Program-made: the position numbers and the translations under genes | NCBI RefSeq assembly: GCF_000019225.1 | Contig: NC_010995.1 | Location: 558,001-622,000, forward strand | Direction of reading: 5' to 3' | Origin: Cellvibrio japonicus Ueda107 | Lineage (GTDB): Bacteria; Pseudomonadota; Gammaproteobacteria; Pseudomonadales; Cellvibrionaceae | Length of the DNA: 64,000 nucleotides | The notes under the pieces: model-generated | Databases searched by the model: none | The model's input: the letters and a program-made list of their open reading frames with translations, nothing else | Told to the model about the DNA's origin: nothing | Shown here: in pieces, positions 10,955 to 20,661 of the stretch | Layout: each line of letters opens with the position of its first letter | How positions within the stretch are numbered: the first letter of the stretch is position 1

Positions 10955-12148
10955 ATGAATCTTCCTTCGCTTATCTTGAAACCCCAGGCGGATCGCCGCC
11001 TTAAGCTCGGTCACCTGTGGATATACAGTAACGAAGTAGATACAGAGCGTTCACCCTTAAAAAACTTTGCGATGGGACAGCAGGTGGTGGTGACATCAAA
11101 TGCGGGTAAGCCCCTCGGCATCGCCTTGATGAACCCCAATGCACTGATCTGCGGACGTCTGGTAAATCGCGATCCTTCACATCCCCTCGATAAATCCCTC
11201 CTGGTTCATCGTATTAAGCAGGCATTGTCCTTGCGCGAGTTGGCGTTTGCTGAGCCGTATTACCGGTTGATCTATGGCGATTCCGACCTCCTGCCGGGAT
11301 TGGTCGTGGACCGTTTTGGCGATTACTTGGTGGTACAGATTGCCTCGGCGGGGATGGAGCAGGTAAAGGACGCTATTGTGGAGGCGCTGGTACAGGTCAT
11401 CAAGCCAGCGGGTGTTTTGTTGAGCAATGAACACAGCGCGCGCGTATTGGAAAATTTGCCAGAATACACCGAAGTAGCTTATGGCGAGATGCCGGAGGTT
11501 GTAGCACTGGTGGAGAATGGCGTGCGCTTTATGGCGCCCGTACAGGGAGGGCAAAAAACCGGTTGGTTCTACGATCACCGTGTGAACCGTGCCCAATTGC
11601 AGCAGTATGTGGCGGGTAAGCGAGTACTGGATGTCTTTTCCTATATTGGCGGCTGGGGTGTCCAGGCGGCAGTCGCAGGGGCACAGGAAGTTTTTTGTGT
11701 GGATGCTTCAACGGCAGCAACAGATGCCGTCCTGGAGAATGCCAGTGTGAATGGTGTTGCCGACAAAGTGGCGGCTATCCAGGGTAAGGCTATCGATGTA
11801 CTCAAACAGTTAATTGCGGATCAGGAGCGTTTTGATGTGGTGGTGCTGGATCCGCCTGCCTTTATCAAAAAGCGCAAGGATCAAAAGGCCGGTGAGGCCG
11901 CCTACCGGCATATCAACGAGTTGGGAATGCGCTTGCTGGGGCGCGATGGCTTGCTGGTTTCTGCATCCTGTTCCATGCATCTGGCAAAGGATACCTTGCT
12001 GGACATTGTCCGCGCTTCCGGGCGTCACCTGGATCGACATGTACAAATTATCGGCCAGGGGGGCCAGGGGCCGGATCACCCGATTCACCCGGCTATCCCG
12101 GAGACCGACTACCTGAAGGCAGTGTTTGCCCGGGTTTATCTGGCTTAA
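10955..12148 (+). CDS. rlmI: 23S rRNA (cytosine-C5) methyltransferase, RlmI type
   Basis: S-adenosylmethionine-dependent methyltransferase that modifies 23S rRNA (E. coli RlmI makes m5C1962). About 397 residues: N-terminal PUA domain (LKPQADRRLKLGHLWIYSNEV), a linking region, and a Rossmann methyltransferase with VLDVFSYIGGWG as the SAM motif and DPPAFIKKR near residue 300 as the catalytic-loop motif. The frame is open 159 nt further upstream, but I chose the ATG at 10955: GAGG lies 8 nt before it, a TATAAT at 10916 would put the transcript start just upstream, and homologues begin here. An ATG at 10949 is too close to that GAGG. Confidence 0.93.
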   Translation: MNLPSLILKPQADRRLKLGHLWIYSNEVDTERSPLKNFAMGQQVVVTSNAGKPLGIALMNPNALICGRLVNRDPSHPLDKSLLVHRIKQALSLRELAFAEPYYRLIYGDSDLLPGLVVDRFGDYLVVQIASAGMEQVKDAIVEALVQVIKPAGVLLSNEHSARVLENLPEYTEVAYGEMPEVVALVENGVRFMAPVQGGQKTGWFYDHRVNRAQLQQYVAGKRVLDVFSYIGGWGVQAAVAGAQEVFCVDASTAATDAVLENASVNGVADKVAAIQGKAIDVLKQLIADQERFDVVVLDPPAFIKKRKDQKAGEAAYRHINELGMRLLGRDGLLVSASCSMHLAKDTLLDIVRASGRHLDRHVQIIGQGGQGPDHPIHPAIPETDYLKAVFARVYLA

Positions 12149-12172
12149 CCTGCTCAGAAATCACGGCAATCA

Positions 12173-12826
12173 TCAGCGCAAGCTGATGATCGGCCATTCC
12201 CGCTGGTGGGCAATACTTATCAGACGCTCGTCCGGGTCTACGGCGACAGGGTGGCCCACTTGCTCCAACAGGGGTAAGTCGTTGATGGAGTCGCTGTAAA
12301 AATACGCCTCTCCCAAGTCGAAATCCTTTGCTTGTAACCACTCCTGCAGGCGCAGGACCTTACCATGCTGGAAGCTGGGTGTGCCCACATAGTTTCCGGT
12401 GTAGCGAGACCCGACCAGCTCCGGATCGGTCGCGATAATATCGTCCACCCCTAAATAGGTTGCAATCGGGCGAGTCACGAAGCCATTGGTGGCGGTGATG
12501 ATCAATAGGTAGTCGCCCTTGGCGCGATGCTCACCCAGCAGGGCTTGTGCCTTGGGGAGTAACATAGGGGCAATATGGGTTGCCATGAACTCGCTATGCA
12601 ATTGGGCCAGTTGCTCAAGGCTATGCTCAGTCAGCGGTTTCAGGGAAAACTTCAAATAAGCGTCTATATCCAGGGTGGCATTTTTGTAGTCCTGATAGAA
12701 CTGGTCGTTGGCGCGCTTGTAGAGTTCGGCGTCTACTAGGCCCCTCTCTACCAGGAATTGTCCCCAGCTGTGGTCACTGTCTCCGGCGATTAACGTATTG
12801 TCCAGGTCAAAAATGGCTAGGTTCAC
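12173..12826 (-). CDS. HAD-superfamily phosphatase, SerB-like subclass IB
   Basis: A 217-residue cytoplasmic phosphatase. HAD motifs: DLDNTL (nucleophile Asp8) at the N-terminus, TATNGF as motif II, and DSINDLPLL as motif III/IV with the metal-binding Asps. The long helical cap between about 20 and 95 is typical of the IB group (phosphoserine- and histidinol-phosphatase-like). A related gene sits next to rppH in pseudomonads and has been connected with histidinol-phosphate hydrolysis; that link is from memory and the substrate here is unproven. It is convergent with rlmI (24 nt between stops) and divergent from rppH. Confidence 0.9.
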   Translation of the reverse strand: MNLAIFDLDNTLIAGDSDHSWGQFLVERGLVDAELYKRANDQFYQDYKNATLDIDAYLKFSLKPLTEHSLEQLAQLHSEFMATHIAPMLLPKAQALLGEHRAKGDYLLIITATNGFVTRPIATYLGVDDIIATDPELVGSRYTGNYVGTPSFQHGKVLRLQEWLQAKDFDLGEAYFYSDSINDLPLLEQVGHPVAVDPDERLISIAHQREWPIISLR

Positions 12827-12933
12827 AGCGGGGCTCCTCTCGCTAAAAGGTGGCTAGGATAGCGGTATGGGCGGGGCGGCTCAATTGCCGGGAATGAAGG
12901 AGTAAGGTTGGCGTAACATCTGTACATTCGCAG

Positions 12934-12961
12934 TTGCGGCTTTGGCTCATCCTGTTATAGT
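12934..12961 (+). promoter_or_regulatory. Putative promoter of rppH-ptsP
   Basis: TTGCGG (12934-12939) and TATAGT (12956-12961) are spaced 16 nt apart, 73 nt before rppH. It is a moderate match to the housekeeping consensus. Confidence 0.5.
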
Positions 12962-13034
12962 GCGGCCAATACCCGGTCGTGGAACATTGTCATAATGTCT
13001 TCACAACTTACTGAATTTGTAGGGAATAAGTCCC

Positions 13035-13547
13035 GTGATTGATGCTGACGGTTTTCGCCCCAATGTGGGCATTATCCTGACCAACCATCAGGGGCAGTTG
13101 TTATGGGCGCGGCGAGTCGGTGGTCAGGATGCCTGGCAATTTCCCCAGGGGGGGATTAATGCCCACGAATCACCAGAGCAGGCACTTTACCGCGAACTGC
13201 ACGAAGAAGTAGGGTTATATCCGCAGGATGTGGAAATCCTGGCCTGTACCCGGGGGTGGCTGCGCTATCGGCTTCCTCACAGGTTAGTGCGCCATAATTC
13301 ATTGCCTTTGTGTGTCGGACAGAAACAGAAATGGTTTTTATTGCGTCTATTAAGTGATGATGCCCGTGTGTGCCTGGAAAACGGCGGACGGGCAGAGTTT
13401 GATGATTGGCGCTGGGTAAGCTACTGGTATCCGCTGGGTAAGGTGGTGGCTTTCAAACGTGATGTCTATCGGCGTGCGCTCAGGGAATTATCATTGGCAC
13501 ATGCGCAACTCGAAAATAGTAATCGCAAGGAGCTTTCAAGGGGCTGA
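13035..13547 (+). CDS. rppH: RNA pyrophosphohydrolase (Nudix)
   Basis: Removes the 5' pyrophosphate from mRNAs, triggering RNase E decay. The 170 residues carry the Nudix box [20 protein letters not shown] followed by VGL near residues 38-60, and the family-specific ends [20 protein letters not shown] and [17 protein letters not shown]. It starts at GTG 13035, which aligns with E. coli MIDDDGYRPNVGIV; a nearby ATG is out of frame. It is followed 39 nt later by the chosen ptsP start, an arrangement conserved in gammaproteobacteria. Confidence 0.97.
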   Translation: MIDADGFRPNVGIILTNHQGQLLWARRVGGQDAWQFPQGGINAHESPEQALYRELHEEVGLYPQDVEILACTRGWLRYRLPHRLVRHNSLPLCVGQKQKWFLLRLLSDDARVCLENGGRAEFDDWRWVSYWYPLGKVVAFKRDVYRRALRELSLAHAQLENSNRKELSRG

Positions 13548-13586
13548 TTCCACAGCCATTTGACGACAACAACAAAGAACTCATTC

Positions 13587-15857
13587 ATGCTCAACTCACT
13601 GCGTTCCATCGTCCAGGAAGTTAATGCCGCGCGCGATATGAAAAGCGCGCTGGTGATTATTGTTACACGTGTAAAACAGGCGATGAAAACCCAGGTGTGT
13701 TCGGTATACCTGCGCGATGCCCAGGGCGACTATGTGTTAATGGCTACCGATGGCCTCAACGCCAGCGCGGTAGGGCAGGTGCGCCTGGCGGCCGGTGAAG
13801 GACTTGTCGGGCGTGTAGTCGTGCGCGAGGAGCCGATTAACCTCGAACATGCTGAGGCTCACCCCAGTTATCAATATTTTCCGGAAACCGGTGAAGAGCG
13901 CTATAGCTCTTTCCTGGGCGTTCCCATCATTCACCACCGCAAGGTTCTCGGTGTCCTGGTTGTACAGCAGATAGAGCAGCGCCGCTTCGATGAAGGTGAA
14001 GAAGCGTTCCTGGTGACTATGTCAGCACAGCTGGCGGGTGTCATTGCCCATGCTGAGGCGACCGGGGTCGTGGTAGCGCCCGGCGAAAAAGCAACCCAGG
14101 CCAAGTTTGCCGGTGTTTCCGGGGCTCCTGGCGTGGCTGTTGGTCAAGCAGTGATTATTTCACCGCTGGCTGATTTGCGTTCTGTTCCCTATCAGGCCTG
14201 TAAAGATGTTGATGAAGAACTGGCATTCTTCCACCGTTCGCTGGCAGCTGTACGGGAAGATATCAAGTCCTTGGGGTCACAGCTCAAGTCGCGCATTAAC
14301 CGCGAGGAGCAGGCGCTGTTCGACGCCTATTTAGCGATGCTTGATGATGCCTCTCTAGGGGGAGAAGTGAGTGAACGTATCCGCAAAGGTGCCGTAGCTG
14401 CTTATGCCTGGAGTGAGGTGATTCTTGAGCACGAATCTATCTTCAACAGCATGAGCGACCCCTATTTACGTGAGCGCGCTGCCGACTTGCGTGATCTTGG
14501 GCGACGCGTGCTGGCGTATTTGCAAGAGTCCAATCAAAAAACGCGAATCTATCCGGATAAAACGGTATTGATCGGCGAAGAGCTGACAGCATCCATGTTG
14601 GGTGAGGTCCCCAAGGAAAAATTGGTAGGCCTGGTGTCTGTACTGGGCTCCAGCAACTCCCATGTGGCAATTTTGGCGCGTGCCATGGATATTCCTACGG
14701 TCATGGGGGCCGTAGACCTGCCCTTTACCCAGTTGGAAGGCCGCCAGGTCATTGTTGATGGCTATAAGGGCAATGTTTATAGCGACCCGAGTGACAACCT
14801 GCTTAAGCAGTACGAAGCCATCGAGCTGGAAGAGCAAGCGATTGTCAAAGGGCTGGAGGCGCTTAAGGATCTGCCTTGTGAAACCCTTGATCATTATCGT
14901 TTACCCCTGTTTGTCAATACGGGACTGATGGCGGATGTCGTTCGTTCGCTAGAGCGCGGTGCAGAGGGCGTTGGCCTCTATCGCACCGAAGTTCCCTTCC
15001 TGTTGCGCGATCGCTTCCCCAGTGAAGAGGAGCAGCGCGCGATTTATCGCGAGCAGCTAGGGGCGTTTGCGCCGCACATGGTGACTATGCGCACCCTGGA
15101 TATCGGAGGGGATAAGGCCTTACCCTATTTTCCAATTGAGGAGGACAATCCCTTTCTTGGTTGGCGGGGTATCCGGGTCACCCTGGATCACCCCGAGATA
15201 TTCTTGTCCCAAATACGTGCGATGATCAAAGCCAGTGAGGGGCTTGATAACCTGCGTATACTCCTGCCAATGATTACCAATGTGCATGAGGTCGATGCTT
15301 CTAAAGCGCTCATTCATCGTGTTTACAGCGAACTCGTCGAAGAGGGTTATAGCGTAAAAGTGCCGCAGATTGGCGCTATGGTTGAGGTGCCTGCCGCGGT
15401 TTATCAGGCGCGTGAACTATCCAAAAAAGTAGATTTCCTGTCGGTAGGTAGTAATGACCTAACGCAGTATTTATTGGCGGTGGATCGCAACAATGTCCAG
15501 GTGGCGGGACTTTACCAGGCTTACCATCCCGCTGTGTTGCAGGCGCTTCAGCATGTGGTTGATGCCGGTCATGCCGAGCAGGTCAGTGTGAGTATCTGTG
15601 GCGAGCTGGCGGGCGATCCCGGCGCTGCCATATTGCTGATGGCAATGGGGTATGATGTGTTGTCCATGAGTGCAACCAATCTTCCCAAGGTGAAATCCGT
15701 GATTCGCAATATAACCCTGGTCCAGGCAAAGGAACTATTGGCTGAGGTTATGCAAATGGCCTACGCAGAGCAGATTCAGGCGCGGGTCAATCGAGCCTTG
15801 CGCGAGGCGGGAGTCACTCGCCTGATGCGCACAGCAGTAACGGATGAGGCGAGCTAG
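13587..15857 (+). CDS. ptsP: Nitrogen-PTS enzyme I (EI-Ntr)
   Basis: Phosphoenolpyruvate-protein phosphotransferase that starts the nitrogen-related PTS relay to NPr and EIIA-Ntr. About 756 residues: an N-terminal GAF domain (CSVYLRDAQGDYVLMA to about 165), the PEP-utiliser N-terminal and swivelling domains with active His near 359 (SSNSHVAILARAM), and the PEP-binding barrel (GLYRTEVPFL, TLDIGGDK, SVGSNDLTQY, active Cys in SICGELAGD). The ATG at 13587 gives MLNSLRSIVQEV, aligning with E. coli MLTRLREIVEKV; a TTG at 13560 is also in frame. The GAF domain may sense glutamine by analogy with E. coli. Confidence 0.96.
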   Translation: MLNSLRSIVQEVNAARDMKSALVIIVTRVKQAMKTQVCSVYLRDAQGDYVLMATDGLNASAVGQVRLAAGEGLVGRVVVREEPINLEHAEAHPSYQYFPETGEERYSSFLGVPIIHHRKVLGVLVVQQIEQRRFDEGEEAFLVTMSAQLAGVIAHAEATGVVVAPGEKATQAKFAGVSGAPGVAVGQAVIISPLADLRSVPYQACKDVDEELAFFHRSLAAVREDIKSLGSQLKSRINREEQALFDAYLAMLDDASLGGEVSERIRKGAVAAYAWSEVILEHESIFNSMSDPYLRERAADLRDLGRRVLAYLQESNQKTRIYPDKTVLIGEELTASMLGEVPKEKLVGLVSVLGSSNSHVAILARAMDIPTVMGAVDLPFTQLEGRQVIVDGYKGNVYSDPSDNLLKQYEAIELEEQAIVKGLEALKDLPCETLDHYRLPLFVNTGLMADVVRSLERGAEGVGLYRTEVPFLLRDRFPSEEEQRAIYREQLGAFAPHMVTMRTLDIGGDKALPYFPIEEDNPFLGWRGIRVTLDHPEIFLSQIRAMIKASEGLDNLRILLPMITNVHEVDASKALIHRVYSELVEEGYSVKVPQIGAMVEVPAAVYQARELSKKVDFLSVGSNDLTQYLLAVDRNNVQVAGLYQAYHPAVLQALQHVVDAGHAEQVSVSICGELAGDPGAAILLMAMGYDVLSMSATNLPKVKSVIRNITLVQAKELLAEVMQMAYAEQIQARVNRALREAGVTRLMRTAVTDEAS

Positions 15858-15932
15858 CTCCGTTACCTATTTGTCATCTTTCTTTTATATCGTGCCGGGC
15901 CGGTAACCCCGTCCCCAGATAGGTTGTGTTTT

Positions 15933-16784
15933 ATGTTGAGCTACCCGGATATCAATCCCATTGCCCTCAGTATTCCCGGCTTTGAGCTTATGGGCAGGGA
16001 CTTTGGTCCGTTTAATGTCCACTGGTATGGCATCATGTACCTGTGTGCCTTTGCCAGCGCATGGGCATTGGCAGTTTATCGCGCAAGGCGTCCCGGTTCG
16101 GTGATTACTGTCCCCCAGGTTGAAAATCTGATTACCTACGGTGCTTTCGGCGTCATCATTGGGGGGCGTTGCGGGTATGTCTTTTTCTACGGGTTTGATC
16201 AATTCCTTGCTGACCCCTTGTGGTTAGTGCGTATTTGGGAAGGTGGTATGTCCTTCCATGGCGGGTTGATTGGTGTCATTGTCGCTATGCTGATTTACGC
16301 CCGTCGCCTGAAGATTTCCTACCTTAAGCTGATGGATTTTGTTGCGCCTATTGTCCCCTTGGGATTGGGGTTTGGTCGGTTGGGTAATTTTATTGGTCAG
16401 GAACTTTGGGGGCGAGTCAGCGATGCACCCTGGGCTATGGTATTTCCCAAGGCGATGGATCCGGCGGGGATCGCGCGGCATCCGAGCCAGCTCTATCAGG
16501 CTTTCCTTGAAGGGCTGGTGCTGTTTTTGATTGTTTTCTGGTTTTCTTCCCGTCCGCGCCCACGGGCTGCCGTGTGCGGGGTATTCCTGGTGTTTTATGC
16601 CATCTTCCGCTTTTCTGTTGAGTTCGTACGCGAGCCGGATGAAGGCGTGGGGTTTGTTTTGTTGGGGTGGATGACCCGTGGGCAAGAGCTCTGTATTCCC
16701 ATGTTCTTGCTGGGTATAGGGCTGCTGGTTTATGCCTATATATATAGTCCTGATAAAGTGGTGTCCGGCACGGGTAAAAACTGA
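15933..16784 (+). CDS. lgt: Prolipoprotein diacylglyceryl transferase
   Basis: Inner-membrane enzyme that transfers diacylglycerol from phosphatidylglycerol to the lipobox Cys of prolipoproteins. It has about seven membrane helices and the Lgt signature GLGFGRLGNFIGQELWG near residue 150, plus HPSQLYQAFLEG and the first catalytic-region segment FHGGLIGV. About 283 residues. The ATG at 15933 (MLSYPDINP) follows AGG at 9 nt; a TTG at 15924 is also in frame. It heads an lgt-thyA-folA run and would serve the several lipoproteins encoded in this window. Confidence 0.97.
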   Translation: MLSYPDINPIALSIPGFELMGRDFGPFNVHWYGIMYLCAFASAWALAVYRARRPGSVITVPQVENLITYGAFGVIIGGRCGYVFFYGFDQFLADPLWLVRIWEGGMSFHGGLIGVIVAMLIYARRLKISYLKLMDFVAPIVPLGLGFGRLGNFIGQELWGRVSDAPWAMVFPKAMDPAGIARHPSQLYQAFLEGLVLFLIVFWFSSRPRPRAAVCGVFLVFYAIFRFSVEFVREPDEGVGFVLLGWMTRGQELCIPMFLLGIGLLVYAYIYSPDKVVSGTGKN

Positions 16785-16828
16785 TTACCGCCTGTGTGAA
16801 TGTCTGTCGTCTTTAGGTTTTGAAACAA

Positions 16829-17668
16829 ATGAAACAATATCTGGATCTTATGCGCGATGTGGTAGAGAACGGTGTGACCCGTGGTGACCGCACAGGCACA
16901 GGTACTCGCTCGGTGTTTGGGCGCCAGTTACGCTTTGATCTCGCGCGTGGTTTTCCTTTGGTGACAACCAAAACCGTTCATCTTAAAAGTGTCATCGTGG
17001 AGCTGTTGTGGTTTTTGCAAGGTCGCACGGATGTTACCTGGCTGCAGGAAAGGGGATGTAGTATCTGGAATGAGTGGGCCGCCGAGAGCGGTGATCTTGG
17101 GCCGGTGTATGGGAAACAGTGGCGCAGCTGGGCTTGTCCGGATGGCTCCACGATTGACCAGATCAGCCAGGTTATTGAGCAGATTAAGGCCAAGCCCAAT
17201 TCGCGCCGTTTGATCGTCAGCGCCTGGAACCCTGCAGACTTGCCGGATGAGGCCCTGAGCCCACAAGAGAATGTACGACAGGGGCGTATGGCGTTGGCAG
17301 CTTGCCATACGTTATTTCAGTTTTATGTGGCGGATGGAAAATTATCTTGCCAGCTTTATCAGCGCAGTGCGGATTTATTTCTTGGTGTACCTTTCAATAT
17401 TGCCAGCTATGCTCTGCTAACGCACATGATTGCGCAACAATGTGATTTGGGTGTGGGAGATTTTGTTCACACCTTTGGTGATTGCCATCTTTACAACAAT
17501 CACATCACCGATGACATAGTTTACGAACAATTAACACGGGAACCGAGAAATTTGCCTAGACTGATTATCCGTCGTCGTCCGTCGTCGATATTTGATTACG
17601 AACTGGAAGATTTTGAGTTTGAGGGTTACCAGCCTTATCCACGAATTGCTGCCCCAATAGCAGTCTAG
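16829..17668 (+). CDS. thyA: Thymidylate synthase
   Basis: Converts dUMP to dTMP using methylene-tetrahydrofolate; the product dihydrofolate is recycled by the FolA encoded next. 279 residues with [12 protein letters not shown], the active Cys near 159 in [12 protein letters not shown] (Ala precedes the Cys where E. coli has Pro), and the dUMP-binding run [22 protein letters not shown]. An insertion ([17 protein letters not shown]) just before the active site is absent from E. coli and, as I recall, present in pseudomonad enzymes. The ATG at 16829 aligns with E. coli MKQYL; a TTG at 16820 would add three residues. It ends 21 nt before folA. Confidence 0.97.
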   Translation: MKQYLDLMRDVVENGVTRGDRTGTGTRSVFGRQLRFDLARGFPLVTTKTVHLKSVIVELLWFLQGRTDVTWLQERGCSIWNEWAAESGDLGPVYGKQWRSWACPDGSTIDQISQVIEQIKAKPNSRRLIVSAWNPADLPDEALSPQENVRQGRMALAACHTLFQFYVADGKLSCQLYQRSADLFLGVPFNIASYALLTHMIAQQCDLGVGDFVHTFGDCHLYNNHITDDIVYEQLTREPRNLPRLIIRRRPSSIFDYELEDFEFEGYQPYPRIAAPIAV

Positions 17669-17689
17669 GCAATTTCGGAGGCTGGTTTC

Positions 17690-18205
17690 ATGCAAGTTGC
17701 TCTAATAGTTGCTGCTGCTGCCAATGGCATTATAGGTCGTGATAATCAGTTGCCATGGCACCTTCCCCAGGATCTCAAGTACTTCAAAGCCACCACCATG
17801 GGTAAGCCGGTGATTATGGGTCGTAAAACCTATGAGTCCATTGGCAAGCCGTTACCTGGGCGACCCAATATTGTGGTAACGCGCAATCCGTTATGGCGTG
17901 CGACTGAGGGCGTAAAGCTGGCGGGTAGCCTGGAAGAGGCATTGGCCCATGCCGAAGAACTGATAGCAGATTCGCCGGACTTGCTGCCAGAGGCAATGGT
18001 TATCGGTGGCGCAGAGATTTATCGCTCAGCTCTACCGCTGGCGAGTCGTGTCTACCTGACTCGTGTCGATGTTCAGGTGGATGGCGATGCATTCTTCCCG
18101 GTTTTGGATGAGGGGGAGTGGCAATTGGCCAGCTCTCGGGATGGTGAAAAAAATGCGGCACTTCCGCATCGTTTTCTTGTCTATGACCGATTGGCTAATA
18201 AGTAG
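17690..18205 (+). CDS. folA: Dihydrofolate reductase
   Basis: NADPH-dependent reduction of dihydrofolate to tetrahydrofolate, the target of trimethoprim. 171 residues; starts MQVALIVAAAANGIIG, with the substrate-site LPWHLPQDLKYFK (acidic residue in the D/E position), the NADPH-binding VIMGRKTYESIGKPLPGRPNIV, and VIGGAEIYR. Length is normal for the chromosomal enzyme. A CGGAGG ribosome site precedes the ATG. It is the last gene of the lgt-thyA-folA set; a weak A/T-rich hairpin at about 18232-18256 may end transcription. Confidence 0.97.
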   Translation: MQVALIVAAAANGIIGRDNQLPWHLPQDLKYFKATTMGKPVIMGRKTYESIGKPLPGRPNIVVTRNPLWRATEGVKLAGSLEEALAHAEELIADSPDLLPEAMVIGGAEIYRSALPLASRVYLTRVDVQVDGDAFFPVLDEGEWQLASSRDGEKNAALPHRFLVYDRLANK

Positions 18206-18271
18206 TCGTCAATAACCAAATATTCTTGAAAATGGGAAAAAATCTCTCATTTTTAGGTGAAGAATAGATTT

Positions 18272-18323
18272 GTGTTACTGGCAGGCGTGTTACTTTTTAA
18301 ATTTTGTTACCTGTTTGATACCA
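18272..18323 (+). promoter_or_regulatory. Direct repeats and shared 11-mer upstream of the TonB2 operon
   Basis: GTGTTACT occurs at 18272-18279 and again at 18287-18294 (15-bp period, 7-nt gap), then TGTTAC at 18305-18310 and GTTTGATACCA at 18313-18323. GTGTTACT and GTTTGATACCA also lie together upstream of the subtilase gene (5277-5307). The period is too long for one helical turn; these may be regulator sites, function unproven. Confidence 0.4.
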
Positions 18324-18487
18324 AAATACACACGTACAAGGCTTTTGGATAAATCATTGGAAGTGAGCTATGTCGCTTATTACAATGCCGCAGTTCTTAG
18401 CTGCCTCCTTGAGGCTACGTGGATAACGTGTCCGTGGCAGCTTGCTGTCACAAACTCAATTGATTGAATACCCGAGTTGGGGGGATT

Positions 18488-19270
18488 ATGAAAAATCAGC
18501 GATTGAAAGCCGTGGCTGTGTCCACAGTGCTTTCTGCCAGCGCGCTTATGGGTAGCGTTGCTATGGCAGATCAAACCCTGGATGCAGTGCTTCAGGTGGG
18601 TCAGGCAAAAACTACTCTGGCTCAGGATTCTCAAAAACGTATTGATCGTTTGGCTCAGGAAACTGATGAGCTGACGCAACAATTCAAACAACAAAACAAG
18701 CTGATTGAAGACCTGCGTGTATTCAATGCCCAAATGGAAAAACAAGTTGCCAAGCAATTGGAAGTTGTTAGCGATTTGGAGCAATCAATTGAAAAAGTAA
18801 CTGTCATCGAGCGTCAGATTCAGCCGCTTATTTTCCGCATGCTGGATAGCCTGGATCAGTTCGTAAGCCTTGATAAGCCTTTCGATGTACAAGAGCGTAA
18901 GGATCGTATCCAGTCTCTGCGTAACAACCAGGATCGCGCGGATATCTCCGTGTCCGAGAAATTCCGCCAGGTTCTTGAGGCCTACAAAATCGAATCTGCA
19001 TATGGTTCGACTATTGAAGCCTATAAAGATACGTTGAATGTCAATGGACAAGAGCGCGAAGTTAACGTTCTGCGTGTTGGCCGTATTTCTCTGATGTATC
19101 AAACTACCGATGCAAAAGAGTCCGGTGCCTATGATCCGACTGCCAAAGAGTGGATCGCCCTGGATAGCTCATACAATAGCCGTATCCTGAAAGGGTTGCG
19201 TATTGCACGTGACCAGGCATCAAAAGATATTATGGTTATGCGTGTACAAGCGCCGGAGGCAGCACAATGA
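18488..19270 (+). CDS. DUF3450 periplasmic coiled-coil protein of the TonB2 operon
   Basis: About 260 residues with a cleavable signal (VAVSTVLSASALMGSVAMA), then a long coiled coil (about 30-110, rich in Gln, Lys, Glu and Leu), and a C-terminal globular part (REVNVLRVGRISLMYQT). This is DUF3450, which regularly precedes ttpC-exbB2-exbD2-tonB2 in marine and plant-degrading gammaproteobacteria. It presumably acts in the periplasm with the channel complex; exact role unknown. The ATG at 18488 follows a run of G (TTGGGGGGATT); a start at 18464 is also in frame but has no ribosome site and would bury the signal. It overlaps the next gene by 4 nt. Confidence 0.9.
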   Translation: MKNQRLKAVAVSTVLSASALMGSVAMADQTLDAVLQVGQAKTTLAQDSQKRIDRLAQETDELTQQFKQQNKLIEDLRVFNAQMEKQVAKQLEVVSDLEQSIEKVTVIERQIQPLIFRMLDSLDQFVSLDKPFDVQERKDRIQSLRNNQDRADISVSEKFRQVLEAYKIESAYGSTIEAYKDTLNVNGQEREVNVLRVGRISLMYQTTDAKESGAYDPTAKEWIALDSSYNSRILKGLRIARDQASKDIMVMRVQAPEAAQ

Positions 19271-20649
19271 AAATGAAGTTTGTAAAAAGCTGTCTGTTTG
19301 CTGCAGCGGCTGGTTTGCTGGCATCCAGTTTTGCGATGGCGCAAGAAAAAGCAGCAACGCTTGATCAGCTGTTGGACATGGTAAAAAAGTCACAAGTCAG
19401 TGAGTCCGCAGAGCACAAGCAACGCGAAGCTGAGTTTGCTCGTGATAAAGCTAACCAAGCCAATTTGCTGGCTCAGGCCAAAGCAACGCGTCAGGCGGAA
19501 GAGGCTCGCTCTGCCGCGCTTGAGAAAAAATACGCAGAGCAGCAACTGCTGGTGAGTCAAAAGAGAGCTCAGCTGAATGAGCGTCTTGGCTCTATGCGTG
19601 AGTTGTTTGGTCACCTGACTGCTACAGCAGGGGATTTGCGCGCGACATTGGATACTTCTCTGGTCAGTGCTCAATACCCGAATCGCGGTGACTTCCTGGA
19701 AGCGTTGATTGAGAAAATGAATGGCAGTACCAAGCTGCCAGACATCGAAGAAATCGAGCGCCTTTGGTATGAAATCCAGCGCGAAATGGTTGAGAGTGGT
19801 CGTGTTGTAAAATTCAATGCCAATGTTATTAAACCCAGTGGTGAACAAACTTCTCAGGAAGTGGTTCGCGTAGGTACCTACAACCTGGTTTCTGATGGCA
19901 AATACCTGACATTTGATGGCTCCAAGGTTCAGGAACTGCCGCGTCAGCCAAGTGCCCATCTGGCTGGTGCTCAAGCGCTGCAAAACGCTGCTCCCGGATC
20001 AGGTACTGTTGATTTCGGTGTGGATCCAACAGGTCCTGCGGGTGGTCAGTTGCTTACTGCATTGATCGATACCCCTACTTTCCTTGAGCGTGTTGATCAG
20101 GGCGGTGCTGTAGGTTATGTGATCGTTGTTATCGGTATCTTTGGTGTGCTGCTTGGTTTCTGGCGCATCCTGGTACTCTTTACCGTGTCCGGTAAAGTTA
20201 AAGCACAGCTCAAGTCGCAGAAGCCCAGCACCAATAACCCATTGGGCCGTGTATTAAAAGTTGCAGAAGAAAATGCCAAGGTTGATACAGAAACTCTTGA
20301 GCTTAAGTTGGAAGAGGCAGTTCTTAAAGAGCGTCCCGCCATCGAAAGCGGTCTGGCTATCTTGAAAATTATCGCTGCAGTAGCTCCTCTGCTGGGTCTG
20401 TTGGGTACCGTAACCGGTATGATCGAAACCTTCCAGGCAATCACTATCTTCGGTGCTGGCGACCCCAAAAACATGGCTGGCGGTATCTCCGCGGCATTGG
20501 TAACCACAGTGCAAGGTCTGGTAGTGGCTATTCCTGTCGTACTGATGCATACCTTGGTAAATACTCGTGCCAAAGCGGTTATCCAGGTTCTCGACGAGCA
20601 AACTACTGGCATCATTGCAGAGAACTCTGAACGTAGTCATAAGGCGTAG
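19267..20649 (+). CDS. MotA/TolQ/ExbB proton-channel family protein, TtpC-like
   Basis: A 460-residue protein with a signal peptide (CLFAAAAGLLASSFAMA), a Lys/Glu/Ala-rich periplasmic coiled coil (about 30-115), a globular periplasmic part, and a C-terminal TolQ/ExbB domain with membrane helices (GYVIVVIGIFGVLLGFW; IIAAVAPLLGLLGTVTGM; GGISAALVTTVQGLVVAIP). This build matches Vibrio TtpC, a fourth component needed by TonB2 systems. It overlaps DUF3450 (ATGA) and ends 12 nt before exbB2, so the two are probably translationally coupled and work in one complex at the inner membrane. Confidence 0.9.
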   Translation: MKMKFVKSCLFAAAAGLLASSFAMAQEKAATLDQLLDMVKKSQVSESAEHKQREAEFARDKANQANLLAQAKATRQAEEARSAALEKKYAEQQLLVSQKRAQLNERLGSMRELFGHLTATAGDLRATLDTSLVSAQYPNRGDFLEALIEKMNGSTKLPDIEEIERLWYEIQREMVESGRVVKFNANVIKPSGEQTSQEVVRVGTYNLVSDGKYLTFDGSKVQELPRQPSAHLAGAQALQNAAPGSGTVDFGVDPTGPAGGQLLTALIDTPTFLERVDQGGAVGYVIVVIGIFGVLLGFWRILVLFTVSGKVKAQLKSQKPSTNNPLGRVLKVAEENAKVDTETLELKLEEAVLKERPAIESGLAILKIIAAVAPLLGLLGTVTGMIETFQAITIFGAGDPKNMAGGISAALVTTVQGLVVAIPVVLMHTLVNTRAKAVIQVLDEQTTGIIAENSERSHKA

Positions 20650-20661
20650 AGGAGATAACTC